The translations under genes and the position numbers were made by a program. Shown here piece by piece: positions 1 through 8,618 of a stretch of DNA of 64,000 bases. This DNA comes from Cytobacillus solani (GTDB lineage Bacteria > Bacillota > Bacilli > Bacillales > Cytobacillaceae). The notes beneath the pieces were generated by a model. It ran no database searches, was not told where the DNA came from, and saw only the letters and a list, made by a program, of their open reading frames with translations. The stretch spans positions 2,091,650 to 2,155,649 of the forward strand of contig NZ_LJIX01000006.1 in assembly GCF_001420595.1 (NCBI RefSeq), read 5' to 3'. Numbering within the stretch: the stretch's first letter is position 1; each line of letters starts with the position of its first letter.

Positions 1-152
1 GGATTAGTTTTCAACGGTAATTAAAAAATATACCAAAATTTGTTTGCGTAGAAATTAATAAACACAAGGTAGGTTCTGTTGAGTAAGAAAATAAAAAAGC
101 CAGGATTTCTCCTGACTATACCCACTTCTATTTTAACACGGGAGGGATCCAT

Positions 153-572
153 TTGGTGGGAAAACAATTAACATTTAAGCTTCCTGAAATAGATAGAGAA
201 GCTACGCAGCAAAACGTTGAAGAAGCGATTGAAACTTATCGCATATATTTACTCACTGTTCCAGAAGAAAAACTTCCTAAGATAACGGCTACATATTCCC
301 TTGTTCCACCATCAAACACCAATGGATTTCATTCAACAACTGAGGATATAGCCATACAAAGGGCAGATGAAGAACGTGAGCGTATCGAATATGTAGAATG
401 GTTTCGAAAGGCAGTAAATAGATTATCACCCAAGGAACGGGAAGCTTTATTCATCAGATATTTAGGCGAAGAAGAAGCTTACGATTATGAAGTCTATAAC
501 CAACTAGGCATGAGTGAATCATATTACCATCGTAAATTTAAACCGATTGCCCTGGTAATATCGTTCAAATAA
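153..572 (+). CDS. ArpU-family phage-type transcriptional regulator, C-terminus altered
   Basis: The product resembles ArpU-family regulators of late phage genes, small sigma-region-4-like DNA-binding proteins. Family-like stretches are the N-terminal LPEIDREAT, the central VPPSNTN and the helical RLSPKEREALFIRYLGEE followed by DYEVYNQLGMSESYYHRKFKPIA. A TTG start is chosen because GGGAGG lies 7-8 bases upstream. After the KPIA segment, where family members continue with a last hydrophobic helix, the frame runs into unrelated sequence and stops within ten codons, so the end looks cut by a recombination event. No other phage genes flank it. It is probably a prophage relic with doubtful function. 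Confidence 0.6.
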   Translation: MVGKQLTFKLPEIDREATQQNVEEAIETYRIYLLTVPEEKLPKITATYSLVPPSNTNGFHSTTEDIAIQRADEERERIEYVEWFRKAVNRLSPKEREALFIRYLGEEEAYDYEVYNQLGMSESYYHRKFKPIALVISFK

Positions 573-760
573 CAGGCCAAGGTACAACTAATAACCCTTT
601 ATTGTTTGGACCAAACCCAATGTATACACTCAATTTAAACGGTGTAATGAATAATAAGACTATTTCAGTCGTTATCACTGGAAATAACAACACATTCGTT
701 GCTTCTACCACACAACTAGGGAATGGTGAATTAGTGGTTGAGGATTGTCCTACACCTTAA
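551..760 (+). pseudogene. 3' fragment of an unknown beta-rich (spore-surface-like?) protein
   Basis: An open frame without a start overlaps the end of the ArpU-like gene in another frame and ends at a TAA. It encodes about 69 residues rich in Asn, Thr, Gly and Val (for example QITGQGTTNNPLLFGP and TISVVITGNNNTFVAST) ending VVEDCPTP. Composition resembles beta-strand-rich spore-surface or appendage proteins of bacilli, but no specific family is recognised. It looks like the tail of a gene whose 5' part was replaced by the ArpU-like sequence. Confidence 0.4.
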
Positions 761-796
761 AAGAATCCAGTTCCTATTTATTTTCAACCAAATTGA

Positions 797-1069
797 AGGT
801 TAGATTTATCATCACGTGATCGTTTTATTCAAGAGATAGGGAATTTGGAACAAGCCGTAACAAATTGCAGTTTCATAAGATGCTGTTCAGCTTGAAAGAC
901 TGTTGAAATTAGTAATAATAAAGAGATTATTTTAGAATTTCAATTAGTTAAATTCCTTGATCTTAGCAGTGTAACTGCTAAGACAATTACCAATGTAACT
1001 GCAATTGAGATACCTGCGGTAGGAATTGAAGGGATAGTGATCTTATCTTTCACCGAATTAGAAAGATAA
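797..1069 (+). pseudogene. Decayed small reading frame, unknown
   Basis: One frame translates to a plausible protein (SRDRFIQEIGNLEQAV, then NCSFIRCCSA, then KTVEISNNKEIILEFQLVKF and onward to SFTELER) interrupted by a single TGA after CCSA. It has no start codon with a ribosome-binding site. It reads like a once-intact small Cys-containing protein, possibly also of spore type. The TGA is taken as an inactivating nonsense mutation. Confidence 0.35.
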
Positions 1070-1110
1070 GAAAGTTTGAAGGGACCGATAAATAATTCAA
1101 TATATATGTT

Positions 1111-1145
1111 AAACACACCTTTTTTAAACAGGTGTGTTTTTATGT
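1111..1145 (+). terminator. Rho-independent terminator after the decayed frames
   Basis: AAACACACCT (1111-1120) pairs perfectly with AGGTGTGTTT (1130-1139), followed by a short T run. The 290 bases between it and lutA hold no gene. Confidence 0.7.
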
Positions 1146-1350
1146 AATTGGATCAACGAACAGAATGATAGACCTCGGTTTCTAGCACTTAGAAATATTT
1201 ACATTTACTGAGCCTTTGTTAAGAGTGCAAGCTGCTATTCAACTGCATCAAAGTTTTTAACGAGACAATGACTGATTACTGAGAAATCCTTGATACTCTG
1301 ATATAGGAGTGTCTACTTTGTATAAAGTATGGAATATTCAGAAAAATATA

Positions 1351-1379
1351 TTCAAAACTAATTAAACATACTATATAAT
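1351..1379 (+). promoter_or_regulatory. Sigma-A-type promoter of the lut operon
   Basis: TTCAAA (1351-1356) and TATAAT (1374-1379) are separated by 17 bases, giving a transcript start near 1386, about 40 bases before the lutA ATG. The -35 box is weak (4 of 6), as expected for a regulated operon. No clear LutR or catabolite site was identified. Confidence 0.5.
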
Positions 1380-1427
1380 GAAACAAAAATATATAAAATG
1401 TAAGTCTACTAAAGGGATGGATGAAAA

Positions 1428-2144
1428 ATGAAGGTAAGTTTATTTGCAACATGCCTTGTTGATTTGTTTCAGAGCAATGTGGGAAAAGCGACGGTTGAGC
1501 TGCTTGAAAAATTAGGATGTGAGATTGATTTTCCGGAATCTCAAGTTTGCTGCGGTCAGCCATCTTATAATAGCGGCTATATAAAAGAATCCAAAGAAGC
1601 AATGAAACGAATGATTGAAACCTTTGCAGATGCGGATTATGTCGTTTCACCATCTGGATCTTGCGCATATATGTTCCATGAATACCCGCGTATTTTTAAA
1701 GATGATCCTATTTGGGAACATAGAGCAAGGGAACTAGCTGAAAAAACATATGAACTAACACAATTCATAGTGGATGTATTAAAGGTCGAGGATGTTGGAG
1801 CTAGATTTGATGGGAGTGCGACTTACCATACGTCGTGCCATATGACGAGATTACTAGGTGTAAAAAAAGCACCGATGATTCTATTAAACAATGTAGAGGG
1901 TCTGAGAATGACTGAATTGCCTGGAAAGGAAAAGTGCTGCGGCTTTGGCGGAACATTCTCGGTTAAAATGGCTCAAATATCAGAGCAAATGGTAGATGAA
2001 AAAGTCACACATATTGAAGAAACACAAGCGGATTATTTAATTGGGGCTGATGCTGGATGCTTAATGAATATTGGCGGGAGAATTGATAGAAAAGGAAAAC
2101 CGATAAAGGTTCTCCATATTGCTGAAGTATTAAATAGCCGTTAA
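1428..2144 (+). CDS. lutA: L-lactate utilization protein LutA (Fe-S oxidoreductase subunit)
   Basis: This is a 238-residue cytosolic protein with two CCG domains, each ending in the cysteine-rich motif that binds an iron-sulfur cluster: CCGQP at residues 41-45 and CCGFGG at 170-175. Length and both motifs match LutA/YvfV of Bacillus, a subunit of the L-lactate to pyruvate oxidation complex LutABC. An ATG start lies after AAAGGGATGG. It is first of three same-strand genes in the canonical lutA-lutB-lutC order. GlcF and GlpC share the domain, but the following LutB and LutC genes decide the call. Confidence 0.95.
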   Translation: MKVSLFATCLVDLFQSNVGKATVELLEKLGCEIDFPESQVCCGQPSYNSGYIKESKEAMKRMIETFADADYVVSPSGSCAYMFHEYPRIFKDDPIWEHRARELAEKTYELTQFIVDVLKVEDVGARFDGSATYHTSCHMTRLLGVKKAPMILLNNVEGLRMTELPGKEKCCGFGGTFSVKMAQISEQMVDEKVTHIEETQADYLIGADAGCLMNIGGRIDRKGKPIKVLHIAEVLNSR

Positions 2145-2184
2145 TGTGCATTTAAATGAGTAAATGATATTGGGGGAATCGTGT

Positions 2185-3609
2185 ATGCCGATGAAAATAG
2201 GTTCAGAAGAATTTAAGAACCGTGTGGATAAAGGAATCCATGATTCATTTATGCGTGGTGCTGTCGCGAGTGCACAGGATGGGATCGGACAGAGAAGGCA
2301 GGAAGCGGCTGATGAACTTGGCAACTGGGAGGAATGGCGTTCCCATGGAGAGGAAATACGGCAGCATGTGTTAGCACACTTGGACTATTACTTAGAGCAA
2401 TTAAGCGAAAATATAGCAAGATGTGGAGGGCACGTCTTTTTTGCTCGAACGAAGGAAGAAGCAAATGATTATATACGAGAAGTAGCCCAAAAGAAAAAAG
2501 CGAAGAAAGTTGTCAAATCAAAATCGATGGTGACAGAAGAGATAAATTTAAATTCAGTCCTGGAAAATGCCGGCTGTGAAGTAGTCGAAACAGATCTTGG
2601 AGAATACATCCTCCAAATTGATGATCATGATCCGCCTTCACATATTATTGCACCAGCTTTACATAAAAATAAAGAACAAGTTCAAGAGGTATTTACAAAA
2701 AAACTTGGTTATAAAAAGTCAGCTAAGCCTGAGGAACTTGCATGGCATGCCCGTAAAATGCTGAGAAAGGAATATTTAATTGCAGATATTGGTATTACAG
2801 GCTGTAATTTTGCTGTGGCTGAAACAGGTTCCATCTGTTTAGTAACAAATGAGGGAAATGCAGATTTAGTTACTGCTTTGCCCAAAACACTAATTACGGT
2901 TATGGGGATGGAACGAATTGTTCCAACCTTTGAAGAAATGGAAGTTCTCGTCTCTCTTTTAACTAGGAGTGCGGTCGGTCAAAAATTAACAAGCTATATC
3001 ACCTTGTTTACAGGACCAAAAGCAGAAATGGAAGTCGATGGACCTGAAGATTTTCATCTAGTCATTTTAGATAATGGCAGATCCAATATTCTTGGCGTAG
3101 AATTTCAATCCATCTTGCAGTGTATTCGCTGTGCTGCTTGTGTAAATGTCTGTCCTGTCTATCGCCATGTAGGCGGCCATTCCTATGGTTCGATTTATTC
3201 AGGTCCTATTGGTGCCGTTCTCTCTCCTTTATTAGGAGGCTATGACGATTACAAAGAACTCCCTTATGCATCAACACTTTGCGGGGCATGTACAGAGGTC
3301 TGTCCAGTGAAAATCCCTTTGCATCAGCTCCTTCATAAACATCGTGAAGTTATTGTTGAAAGAGAAGGAAAAGCACCAATATCTGAAAAGCTGGCAATGA
3401 AGGCATTTGGCTTAGGGGCTGCATCACCAGCTTTATATAAAATTGGCTCCAAAATTGCACCGGCGGCTATGAATCCTTTTACCATAGGAGACAAGATTTC
3501 AAGCGGTCCAGGACCATTAAAAGCATGGACAGAAATTCGTGAATTCCCTGCGCCAAATAAAGAAAGATTTAGGGATTGGTTCAAAAATCGTGCAAAGGAG
3601 GATTATTAA
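2185..3609 (+). CDS. lutB: L-lactate utilization protein LutB (iron-sulfur protein)
   Basis: A 474-residue protein: an N-terminal LUD domain (about residues 60-290; [29 protein letters not shown]) followed by two 4Fe-4S ferredoxin-like clusters, [12 protein letters not shown] from residue 313 and CGACTEVCP from residue 366. This is the architecture of Bacillus LutB/YvfW, which relays electrons during lactate oxidation. The ATG at 2185 is preferred over the upstream ATG at 2164 because GGGGGA lies 8 bases before it and it gives the usual MxMKIG N-terminus. Its stop overlaps the lutC start by one base, indicating translational coupling. Confidence 0.95.
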   Translation: MPMKIGSEEFKNRVDKGIHDSFMRGAVASAQDGIGQRRQEAADELGNWEEWRSHGEEIRQHVLAHLDYYLEQLSENIARCGGHVFFARTKEEANDYIREVAQKKKAKKVVKSKSMVTEEINLNSVLENAGCEVVETDLGEYILQIDDHDPPSHIIAPALHKNKEQVQEVFTKKLGYKKSAKPEELAWHARKMLRKEYLIADIGITGCNFAVAETGSICLVTNEGNADLVTALPKTLITVMGMERIVPTFEEMEVLVSLLTRSAVGQKLTSYITLFTGPKAEMEVDGPEDFHLVILDNGRSNILGVEFQSILQCIRCAACVNVCPVYRHVGGHSYGSIYSGPIGAVLSPLLGGYDDYKELPYASTLCGACTEVCPVKIPLHQLLHKHREVIVEREGKAPISEKLAMKAFGLGAASPALYKIGSKIAPAAMNPFTIGDKISSGPGPLKAWTEIREFPAPNKERFRDWFKNRAKEDY

Positions 3610-4316
3610 TGATTTCGAATATGATACAAAATCGCGATGAATTTTTGAATCAAATTGCTGATCGGCTTGGACGAAAGCGAATCTCCTCTACGATAGTGAG
3701 ACCGCAGTGGAAATATCGCCCTCAAAAAGAAGTATTAAAAAATGCCACACAGGACGAATTATTGGATGTGTTAAAGGAACAATGTAAGAAAATCCATACA
3801 AGTTTTTGCATTACTGCTCTTAAAAATTTACCTGCTGTCTTAAAAGATGTTGTATCAGGATATGGCGGCGGTCCCATTGTTACTTGGAAGGATAAACGTT
3901 TTTCCCAGTGGGGATTAGATACTTTTCTAAAAGAGGAATGGGAAAGCTATGAGTGGAATCCCACAAAGGACGAGGAAAACATTAAAATAGCCGAAAAAGC
4001 GAATATAGGTATTACCATTAGTGAAATTACACTTGCAGAATCCGGAACAGTCGTTTTATTTACGGATAAAAACAAAGGCAGAACGGTAAGCTTTTTACCT
4101 TCGGCATACATTGCTCTCATCCCAAAAAGTTCAATCGTTCCGCGGATTACACAAGCAGCTGTGAAAATGAGAGAAATCTATCATACTACAGGTCAGGTTT
4201 CATCCTGTATTAATTTTATTACTGGACCAAGCAATTCAGCGGATATTGAACTGAAATTAGTTGTTGGCGTTCATGGGCCTGTTAAGGCGTATTATATTGT
4301 AATTAATGATCTCTAA
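3609..4316 (+). CDS. lutC: L-lactate utilization protein LutC
   Basis: This 235-residue LUD-domain protein completes the LutABC complex. Recognisable segments are the N-terminal RDEFLNQIADRLGR, the IGITISEITLAESGTVVL stretch typical of LUD proteins, and the C-terminal TGPSNSADIELKLVVGVHGP. The ATG at 3609 overlaps the lutB stop (TAATG) and has AAAGGAGG upstream inside lutB; longer starts would lie within lutB. It lacks the ferredoxin part of LutB, as expected. A terminator follows 125 bases later. Confidence 0.95.
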   Translation: MISNMIQNRDEFLNQIADRLGRKRISSTIVRPQWKYRPQKEVLKNATQDELLDVLKEQCKKIHTSFCITALKNLPAVLKDVVSGYGGGPIVTWKDKRFSQWGLDTFLKEEWESYEWNPTKDEENIKIAEKANIGITISEITLAESGTVVLFTDKNKGRTVSFLPSAYIALIPKSSIVPRITQAAVKMREIYHTTGQVSSCINFITGPSNSADIELKLVVGVHGPVKAYYIVINDL

Positions 4317-4349
4317 TTATAGATATTTAATTGAAGGGGATGGGTGTCT

Positions 4350-4415
4350 TTAGACCTATTTGTAGATTCAGCAGATATAAAATATATTAAATCTGTACAA
4401 ATGTTGTTGATTTAG
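4350..4415 (+). pseudogene. N-terminal remnant of a transaldolase / fructose-6-phosphate aldolase-like gene
   Basis: Reading from a TTA codon, the sequence encodes LDLFVDSADIKYIKSVQ before a TAG. This resembles the first beta-strand and helix of the small transaldolase (TalC/MipB/Fsa) family, which start with a FVDTA-type motif. A GGGGATGGG lies just upstream. Only about 20 codons remain, then a terminator. The reading is based on one short motif. Confidence 0.35.
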
Positions 4416-4441
4416 ATAGAATAACAACAAATTCATTCCAC

Positions 4442-4473
4442 CCCTCAGTCTAGTTACTGAGGGTTTTCTTAAT
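4442..4473 (+). terminator. Rho-independent terminator between lutC and the fructokinase
   Basis: CCCTCAGT (4442-4449) pairs with ACTGAGGG (4456-4463) over a 6-base loop and is followed by TTTTCTT. It separates the lut operon from the downstream kinase gene, which starts only 20 bases later. Confidence 0.75.
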
Positions 4474-4484
4474 AAAAGAAAGAG

Positions 4485-5462
4485 ATGATGACATTGGGAA
4501 AACTTTATGCAATTGGTGAGGTATTAATAGATTTTGTTCCATTACAAAAAGGGCTGCCTCTTAAAGATGTGATTTCCTTTGAAAAAGCCCCAGGAGGAGC
4601 ACCAGCAAATGTAGCTGCAGCTGTGGCAAAATACGGAGGACAGTCTTCGATGATTACAAAAGTAGGCGAGGATCCATTTGGTGATTTTTTAATAGAGAAG
4701 CTAGAAAGTTCAGGTGTGGAAATAGATAGAATACGAAGGACAAATGAAGCAAAAACAGGGGTAGCTTTCGTATCATTGAAAGAAGATGGGGAAAGAGATT
4801 TTTCTTTTTATCGTCATCCTTCAGCAGATTTGCTTTTACAAGAAAAAGAAATTGATTCGAAATGGTTTGAGCAGGGGGACATTCTTCATTTCTGTTCAGT
4901 TGACTTGGTGGAAAGTCCGATAAAGCAGGCTCATAAAAAAGCGATAAATGCAGTCATTGATGCGAATGGTTTAGTCAGTTTTGATCCCAATGTCCGGCTC
5001 TCCTTATGGGATAACCCTGAAGCATGCCGAAGTGCGATCATTGAGTTTATTCCCCATGCTCATTTAGTGAAAATATCTGTTGAAGAGCTAGAATTTATTA
5101 CAAACAAATCCAAAATGGATGAAGCCATTCAATCAATCTTTATTGGGAATGTAAAGGCAGTGATATATACAAAGGGAGCTGCAGGTGCTGATCTATACAT
5201 AAGGGAATACAAATATGAATCAATAGGATACCCTGTAGAAGTAGTTGATACAACGGGGGCAGGGGATGCGTTTATTGGTGGAGTTTTATATAAGCTACTA
5301 GAAATGAGAGCATGCCCATCAACTTTGGAGGTAATTCTCCAAGAAAATCATGCTGAAATCCTATCATTTGCGAATGGAAGCGGTGCTTTAACTACAACTG
5401 GAAGAGGAGCCATTTCCTCTTTGCCAACAAAAGCGGCAATTTCAGAATTAATAAACGTATAA
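4485..5462 (+). CDS. PfkB-family carbohydrate kinase, probably fructokinase
   Basis: A 325-residue ribokinase/PfkB-fold sugar kinase. The first PfkB signature is at about residues 36-50 (APGGAPANVAAAVAKYGG) and the second, with the catalytic Asp, is DTTGAGDAFIGG near residue 255. The early LYAIGEVLIDFVP segment and the length match ScrK-type fructokinases (fructose to fructose-6-phosphate). Start choice is uncertain: ATG 4485, ATG 4488 and TTG 4494 all follow a weak AAAGAAAGAGA. No transporter or hydrolase of a sucrose operon is adjacent. Substrate is inferred from family resemblance only. Confidence 0.8.
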   Translation: MMTLGKLYAIGEVLIDFVPLQKGLPLKDVISFEKAPGGAPANVAAAVAKYGGQSSMITKVGEDPFGDFLIEKLESSGVEIDRIRRTNEAKTGVAFVSLKEDGERDFSFYRHPSADLLLQEKEIDSKWFEQGDILHFCSVDLVESPIKQAHKKAINAVIDANGLVSFDPNVRLSLWDNPEACRSAIIEFIPHAHLVKISVEELEFITNKSKMDEAIQSIFIGNVKAVIYTKGAAGADLYIREYKYESIGYPVEVVDTTGAGDAFIGGVLYKLLEMRACPSTLEVILQENHAEILSFANGSGALTTTGRGAISSLPTKAAISELINV

Positions 5463-5551
5463 GATTCATAAATATTATATTTATTACTGATTCTAAAATG
5501 AATGAACAACAATTAGAAGAAAGGGGATAAAAGTCAAAATATCAAAGCGTT

Positions 5552-5577
5552 TAAATTGTTATAAATTTACCGTATAT
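5552..5577 (+). promoter_or_regulatory. Candidate sigma-D (flagellar/chemotaxis) promoter of hemAT
   Basis: TAAA (5552-5555), 14 bases, then CCGTATAT (5570-5577) resembles the sigma-D consensus TAAA-N14-16-GCCGATAT. It lies about 100 bases before the hemAT start. Chemotaxis genes of bacilli are commonly sigma-D dependent, so the placement fits, but the -10 match is imperfect. Confidence 0.4.
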
Positions 5578-5680
5578 TGGAATTTTGTGAAAAAATGAGC
5601 ATTTTTCTTCCTATTTACACTATCTGCATAGTAGAATATTAGTGTCAATCGACATTAATCGACATGTGGAGGAGAAGAAA

Positions 5681-6985
5681 TTGTTCAGACTAAGGAAACA
5701 GCGAAATAGTGGTAATAAATGGTTAGGATCAATGTCAGTATCGAAAAACCATATCCTTATCTCTCCAACCCCAATGGTAAAAGAAAAGCTTTCTATGATT
5801 CATTTAGAGGAGAAAGATTTAGAAATCATTGCAAGTATTCAGCCATTAGTAGAAAAGTACGTTGACAAAGTTGTGGATGAGTTTTATAAGACAATTTTAC
5901 AAGTAGAAGAGCTGCGGACGATCATTGAAATGCACAGTAGTGTTGATCGTTTACGACAAACTCTTCGAACTCATCTAATTGATTTATTTGAAGGCAGGGT
6001 CGATTCTGCATTTTACGAAAAGCGTATCAGAGTAGCAAAGATACACTATCGAATTGGGCTAAAGCCTGCATGGTATATGGGTGCATTTCAAAATCTGCAA
6101 AATGCCTTATTTCAAAATATAATGGAAGAAGTGCAGGACTTAGGAGAATTACAGAAAATTTGGACGGCTGTTTCCAAGGTCTTAAGTTTAGAGCAACAAC
6201 TTGTATTAGAAGCATACAATGAAGAAACTGAACAAAAAATACAGTCTACTTTCACAGATGGACAGAAGGATTTACAGCAAAAAATTTTTCATGTCAGTCA
6301 AACTCTAGTTGCTGTTTCAGAAGAAACGCATGCTTCTGTAGCTTCTTTAATAACTAATAGTAAAGATGTAAGTGAATTAGTGCAGAACAGCTACACTCAA
6401 GCGAAGACAATCCAAAGACAAGTGAAAGAAGGACAAAATACACTTCTTACATTATTGGAGAATGTTAATCAAATTAAAAAGGAGATTCGCTTAATGAGAG
6501 AAACGGTTTCTCATTTAGCACGTTCATCTGAAAAAATTACTGAAGTAGTCCGTCTTGTTCATATCATTGCAGACCAGACCAATTTACTTGCCTTAAATTC
6601 TGGAATTGAAGCAGCAAGGGCAGGGGAATATGGGAAAGGATTCGCTGTAGTTGCACAGGAAGTTAAGAAATTGGCAGAAAAAACAAAAAGCTCGATAGCA
6701 GATATCCAATCATTAATCGATACTTCGCAAACCTATACAGCTAAAGTGACAAATACTTTAATAAAAGTCGAAGATGCAGTTCGTATAGGAGGAGATGTAT
6801 CCAAATTAACGGATGAAAATTTCCAGACAATCCGTTTATCTATTGAAGGAAATGAAATGAACTTGAATAGAATGGAAAGCCAAATGGAGAATTTAGTAAA
6901 AGTTATTGAAGAAGTAGACAAATCTACAACACAGGTTGCCTCATCGGCGGAGTCTCTAAACAAAGTTATGAATTTAACGAAGTAA
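5681..6985 (+). CDS. hemAT: Heme-based aerotactic transducer HemAT
   Basis: A 434-residue soluble oxygen sensor for aerotaxis. The N-terminal globin-coupled sensor (about residues 30-190) keeps the proximal heme His (H122 in [17 protein letters not shown]) and the distal pocket Tyr (Y69 in VDEFYKTIL). The C-terminal half is a methyl-accepting signalling domain with the hairpin-tip segment [21 protein letters not shown]. There is no membrane segment, as in Bacillus HemAT (432 residues). The TTG at 5681 is chosen because GGAGGAG lies 6 bases upstream and gives the short family N-terminus; a GTG at 5642 has no such site. It stands alone between promoter and terminator. Confidence 0.92.
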   Translation: MFRLRKQRNSGNKWLGSMSVSKNHILISPTPMVKEKLSMIHLEEKDLEIIASIQPLVEKYVDKVVDEFYKTILQVEELRTIIEMHSSVDRLRQTLRTHLIDLFEGRVDSAFYEKRIRVAKIHYRIGLKPAWYMGAFQNLQNALFQNIMEEVQDLGELQKIWTAVSKVLSLEQQLVLEAYNEETEQKIQSTFTDGQKDLQQKIFHVSQTLVAVSEETHASVASLITNSKDVSELVQNSYTQAKTIQRQVKEGQNTLLTLLENVNQIKKEIRLMRETVSHLARSSEKITEVVRLVHIIADQTNLLALNSGIEAARAGEYGKGFAVVAQEVKKLAEKTKSSIADIQSLIDTSQTYTAKVTNTLIKVEDAVRIGGDVSKLTDENFQTIRLSIEGNEMNLNRMESQMENLVKVIEEVDKSTTQVASSAESLNKVMNLTK

Positions 6986-7028
6986 TACGAAACAATCAGA
7001 TATAAAATTTGTTAAATATAAAAAATAA

Positions 7029-7058
7029 GGAGTGCAGGGAAATCCTGCGCTCCTATTA
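7029..7058 (+). terminator. Rho-independent terminator of hemAT
   Basis: GGAGTGCAGG (7029-7038) pairs with CCTGCGCTCC (7044-7053) with one G-U pair, followed by a T/A-rich tail. Confidence 0.75.
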
Positions 7059-7112
7059 TATTTCATTAAGCAGATTCATGATATGGAAACAAAAGAGTAT
7101 TTAAGTAATAAA

Positions 7113-7135
7113 AAACAGGGAATAATTCCCTGTTT
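7113..7135 (-). terminator. Terminator of the DUF1272 gene
   Basis: AAACAGGGA (7113-7121) pairs with TCCCTGTTT (7127-7135). It abuts the stop codon of the minus-strand gene and has an A run on its far side that becomes a U run in that transcript. Confidence 0.65.
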
Positions 7136-7136
7136 G

Positions 7137-7328
7137 CTATAAGGAGCAAGATTGTTGCGGTCTCTTTGGTCTTCTTACTAATTCACCACCACAATTCGGA
7201 CAGATATTTTTCATTTCTTCTGTACAAGGCAAGCAAAAGGTACATTCATGTACACAAATAAAAGCTATTGAATCTTTCTCAATTGGAGACGTACAACGCT
7301 CACATTCTTTTCTCATTTCTAAAGCCAT
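7137..7328 (-). CDS. DUF1272 zinc-ribbon-like small protein
   Basis: This 63-residue protein has paired cysteine knuckles: CERC near residue 9, CVHECTFCLPC near 25-36 and CPNCGGELVRRP near 44. The MALEMR start and the CPNCGGELVRRP end are the hallmarks of the DUF1272 family. It probably binds one or two zinc ions; function is unknown. GGGTGGGAT precedes the ATG. It is monocistronic and convergent with hemAT. Confidence 0.85.
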   Translation of the reverse strand: MALEMRKECERCTSPIEKDSIAFICVHECTFCLPCTEEMKNICPNCGGELVRRPKRPQQSCSL

Positions 7329-7570
7329 TTTAATAATCCCACCCTTGAATAATAGTTATGATTGTCTATTTTACTTCAAGGAAAAATATTGAAAAGGTGC
7401 AGATTTCGAAAAAATTAGAAGGACAGATCTAAAAGATGATGACTATTAGCTACTTAATAAGCAATCAATTAATCAAGGAGGGAATATAGTGAAAGTTTAT
7501 AAACTCTAACTTTTAACGAGACAAAAGATAGATAATGTTTTACAGTTAACTTATTAAGTGAACTTAAAAA
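7329..7570. other. Intergenic stretch with an orphan translation start
   Basis: No gene was found. AAGGAGGG at 7476-7482 precedes a GTG at 7489 that opens only a six-codon frame (stop 7507-7509), which looks like the surviving start of a lost plus-strand gene. Confidence 0.4.
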
Positions 7571-7592
7571 AGCAGTGAAATACTTCACTACT
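7571..7592 (-). terminator. Terminator of the YxeA-family gene
   Basis: AGCAGTGAA (7571-7579) and TTCACTACT (7584-7592) form an imperfect hairpin; on the minus strand it is followed by a T run (plus-strand A run at 7566-7570). Confidence 0.6.
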
Positions 7593-7613
7593 TAACCTTA
7601 AAATCCATAAATC

Positions 7614-7967
7614 TTATTTGAGCTTATTTTGAACAACGGAGGGCATATCATTCAGTTGCACCTCTTCCCAAGATTTCACATAAGTTCTTTTGGTATCAAC
7701 TTTTAAGTATGCGCCTTCCCGTAATTGTTTACTGGCAGTGAAAGTAATCTTTATTTTCTTGCCATCTTCATTAATTCCTTCTAAGGCATATTCGTATGTT
7801 GATTGATTTATTTTTTTTCCAGTATGATCAATCTTTACGAAAACATCCTTTTGAGGGATAAAAGGGTTTAACATATCTGCAAGTTCGTTCTTAACCAAAA
7901 GAGACATAGACAAAACAATTATAACTGCAACAACCAAAAATCCAATTGTTATCTTTAATACTCTCAT
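7614..7967 (-). CDS. YxeA-family (DUF1093) secreted or membrane-anchored small protein
   Basis: A 117-residue protein with one N-terminal hydrophobic segment (about residues 5-26) followed by an exported domain. The domain shows the DUF1093 pattern: a YEYALEGINEDGKKIKITF strand pair, then LREGAYLKVDTKRTYVKSWEEV. The YxeA family is widespread in Firmicutes and resembles small oligonucleotide-binding beta-barrels; no function is established. No lipobox Cys is visible. GAGGAGG lies 12 bases before the ATG. It is divergent from the broken gene at 8186, with a palindrome between them. Confidence 0.8.
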   Translation of the reverse strand: MRVLKITIGFLVVAVIIVLSMSLLVKNELADMLNPFIPQKDVFVKIDHTGKKINQSTYEYALEGINEDGKKIKITFTASKQLREGAYLKVDTKRTYVKSWEEVQLNDMPSVVQNKLK

Positions 7968-8053
7968 TTTCTAGAAATCCTCCTCATCTTTTTTAACATT
8001 TTACAAGGAATAGAAAATAATATCCTTCGATTATGGTTACATATTAAAAAATG

Positions 8054-8073
8054 AAGTGACAATATTGTCACTT
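8054..8073. promoter_or_regulatory. 20-bp perfect palindrome, candidate operator overlapping a -35 box
   Basis: The sequence AAGTGACAATATTGTCACTT is a perfect inverted repeat. TTGTCA at 8065-8070 within it, 17 bases, then TTAAAT at 8088-8093 forms a possible plus-strand promoter. It is not followed by a T run adjacent to a gene end, so an operator is more likely than a terminator. Looser 7-bp arms ATGATAC and GTATCAT follow further downstream, near 8114-8141. Confidence 0.45.
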
Positions 8074-8185
8074 TCTAAGTAAAAATGTTAAATATTTGTT
8101 GAAAATTGGAGTATGATACAAAAGGTAGGGTTCGTATCATTTATTAATGCTATTATTTTTATATCTTGAGAAAAGGGGATATAAA

Positions 8186-8505
8186 ATGGGCATTAATTTT
8201 GTTAAAGTTGAAGTTTTATTTATCAGAAGAGTCTATTGTGCAGCTAAGGAATAAATTAAATGAAATTGGTGTTTTAACAGAAGGGAAATATGACAATGTT
8301 ATTTACTATACAATAGTTAATGGTTATTGGAGACCATTAGAAGGATCAACTCCATTTGATTGGAGAAACAGGGAAAATTTCTTTTTGTACAGAATGTAAA
8401 ATGGAATTTAGATGCCCGAATAAGGATATAGAACTTGTGAAGAAAATAATCAAGGATGTACATCCATATGAGGTACCATTAATTAATGTACTACCATTAT
8501 TGTAA
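8186..8505 (+). pseudogene. NIF3-type C-terminal-domain (YqfO-like) small protein, two frameshifts
   Basis: An ATG at 8186 follows AAAAGGGGAT and reads MGINFVKVEV. The match then continues one frame over (LSEESIVQLRNKLNEIGV, GKYDNVIYYTIVNGYWRPLEG, STPFD) and shifts by +1 again to GETGKISFCTECKMEF and HPYEVPLINVLPLL before TAA. Joined, the three segments give about 105 residues, the size of stand-alone proteins carrying the CutA-like domain inserted in NIF3/YqfO proteins (typical features GxYD, G.W.P..G..PF.G..G and HPYE). Each break behaves like one inserted base, the first near 8212-8222 and the second near 8358-8365. Either the gene is dead or the assembly has errors. Confidence 0.6.
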
Positions 8506-8545
8506 AAGGATGTAAGGAAATAAAAGATAATTAAAGATCAATATT

Positions 8546-8574
8546 TTGACAGGTACAAATGACTTGATTATAAT
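8546..8574 (+). promoter_or_regulatory. Consensus sigma-A promoter of the MarR gene
   Basis: TTGACA (8546-8551) and TATAAT (8569-8574), both perfect, are separated by exactly 17 bases. The predicted transcript start near 8581 lies just before a palindromic operator, so strong transcription is presumably held down by repression. Confidence 0.85.
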
Positions 8575-8586
8575 TAACATGTAAAC

Positions 8587-8602
8587 AGTTGATATATCAA
8601 CT
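8587..8602. promoter_or_regulatory. Palindromic operator, probably bound by the adjacent MarR protein
   Basis: AGTTGATATATCAACT is a perfect 16-bp inverted repeat right at the predicted transcript start and just before the ribosome-binding site of the marR-like gene. Size and position are typical for a MarR dimer site used in autorepression. The regulator identity is inferred from adjacency. Confidence 0.65.
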
Positions 8603-8618
8603 AATAAGGATGATGCAA

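Noticed and set aside
92-117. Hairpin CCAGGA/TCCTGA near the left edge as a terminator
   Set aside because: Its T run is on the minus strand, where no gene precedes it; could be chance or a relic.
1276-1668. 130-codon minus-strand frame over the lutA start
   Set aside because: Shadow of lutA and its leader; no family resemblance or start signal.
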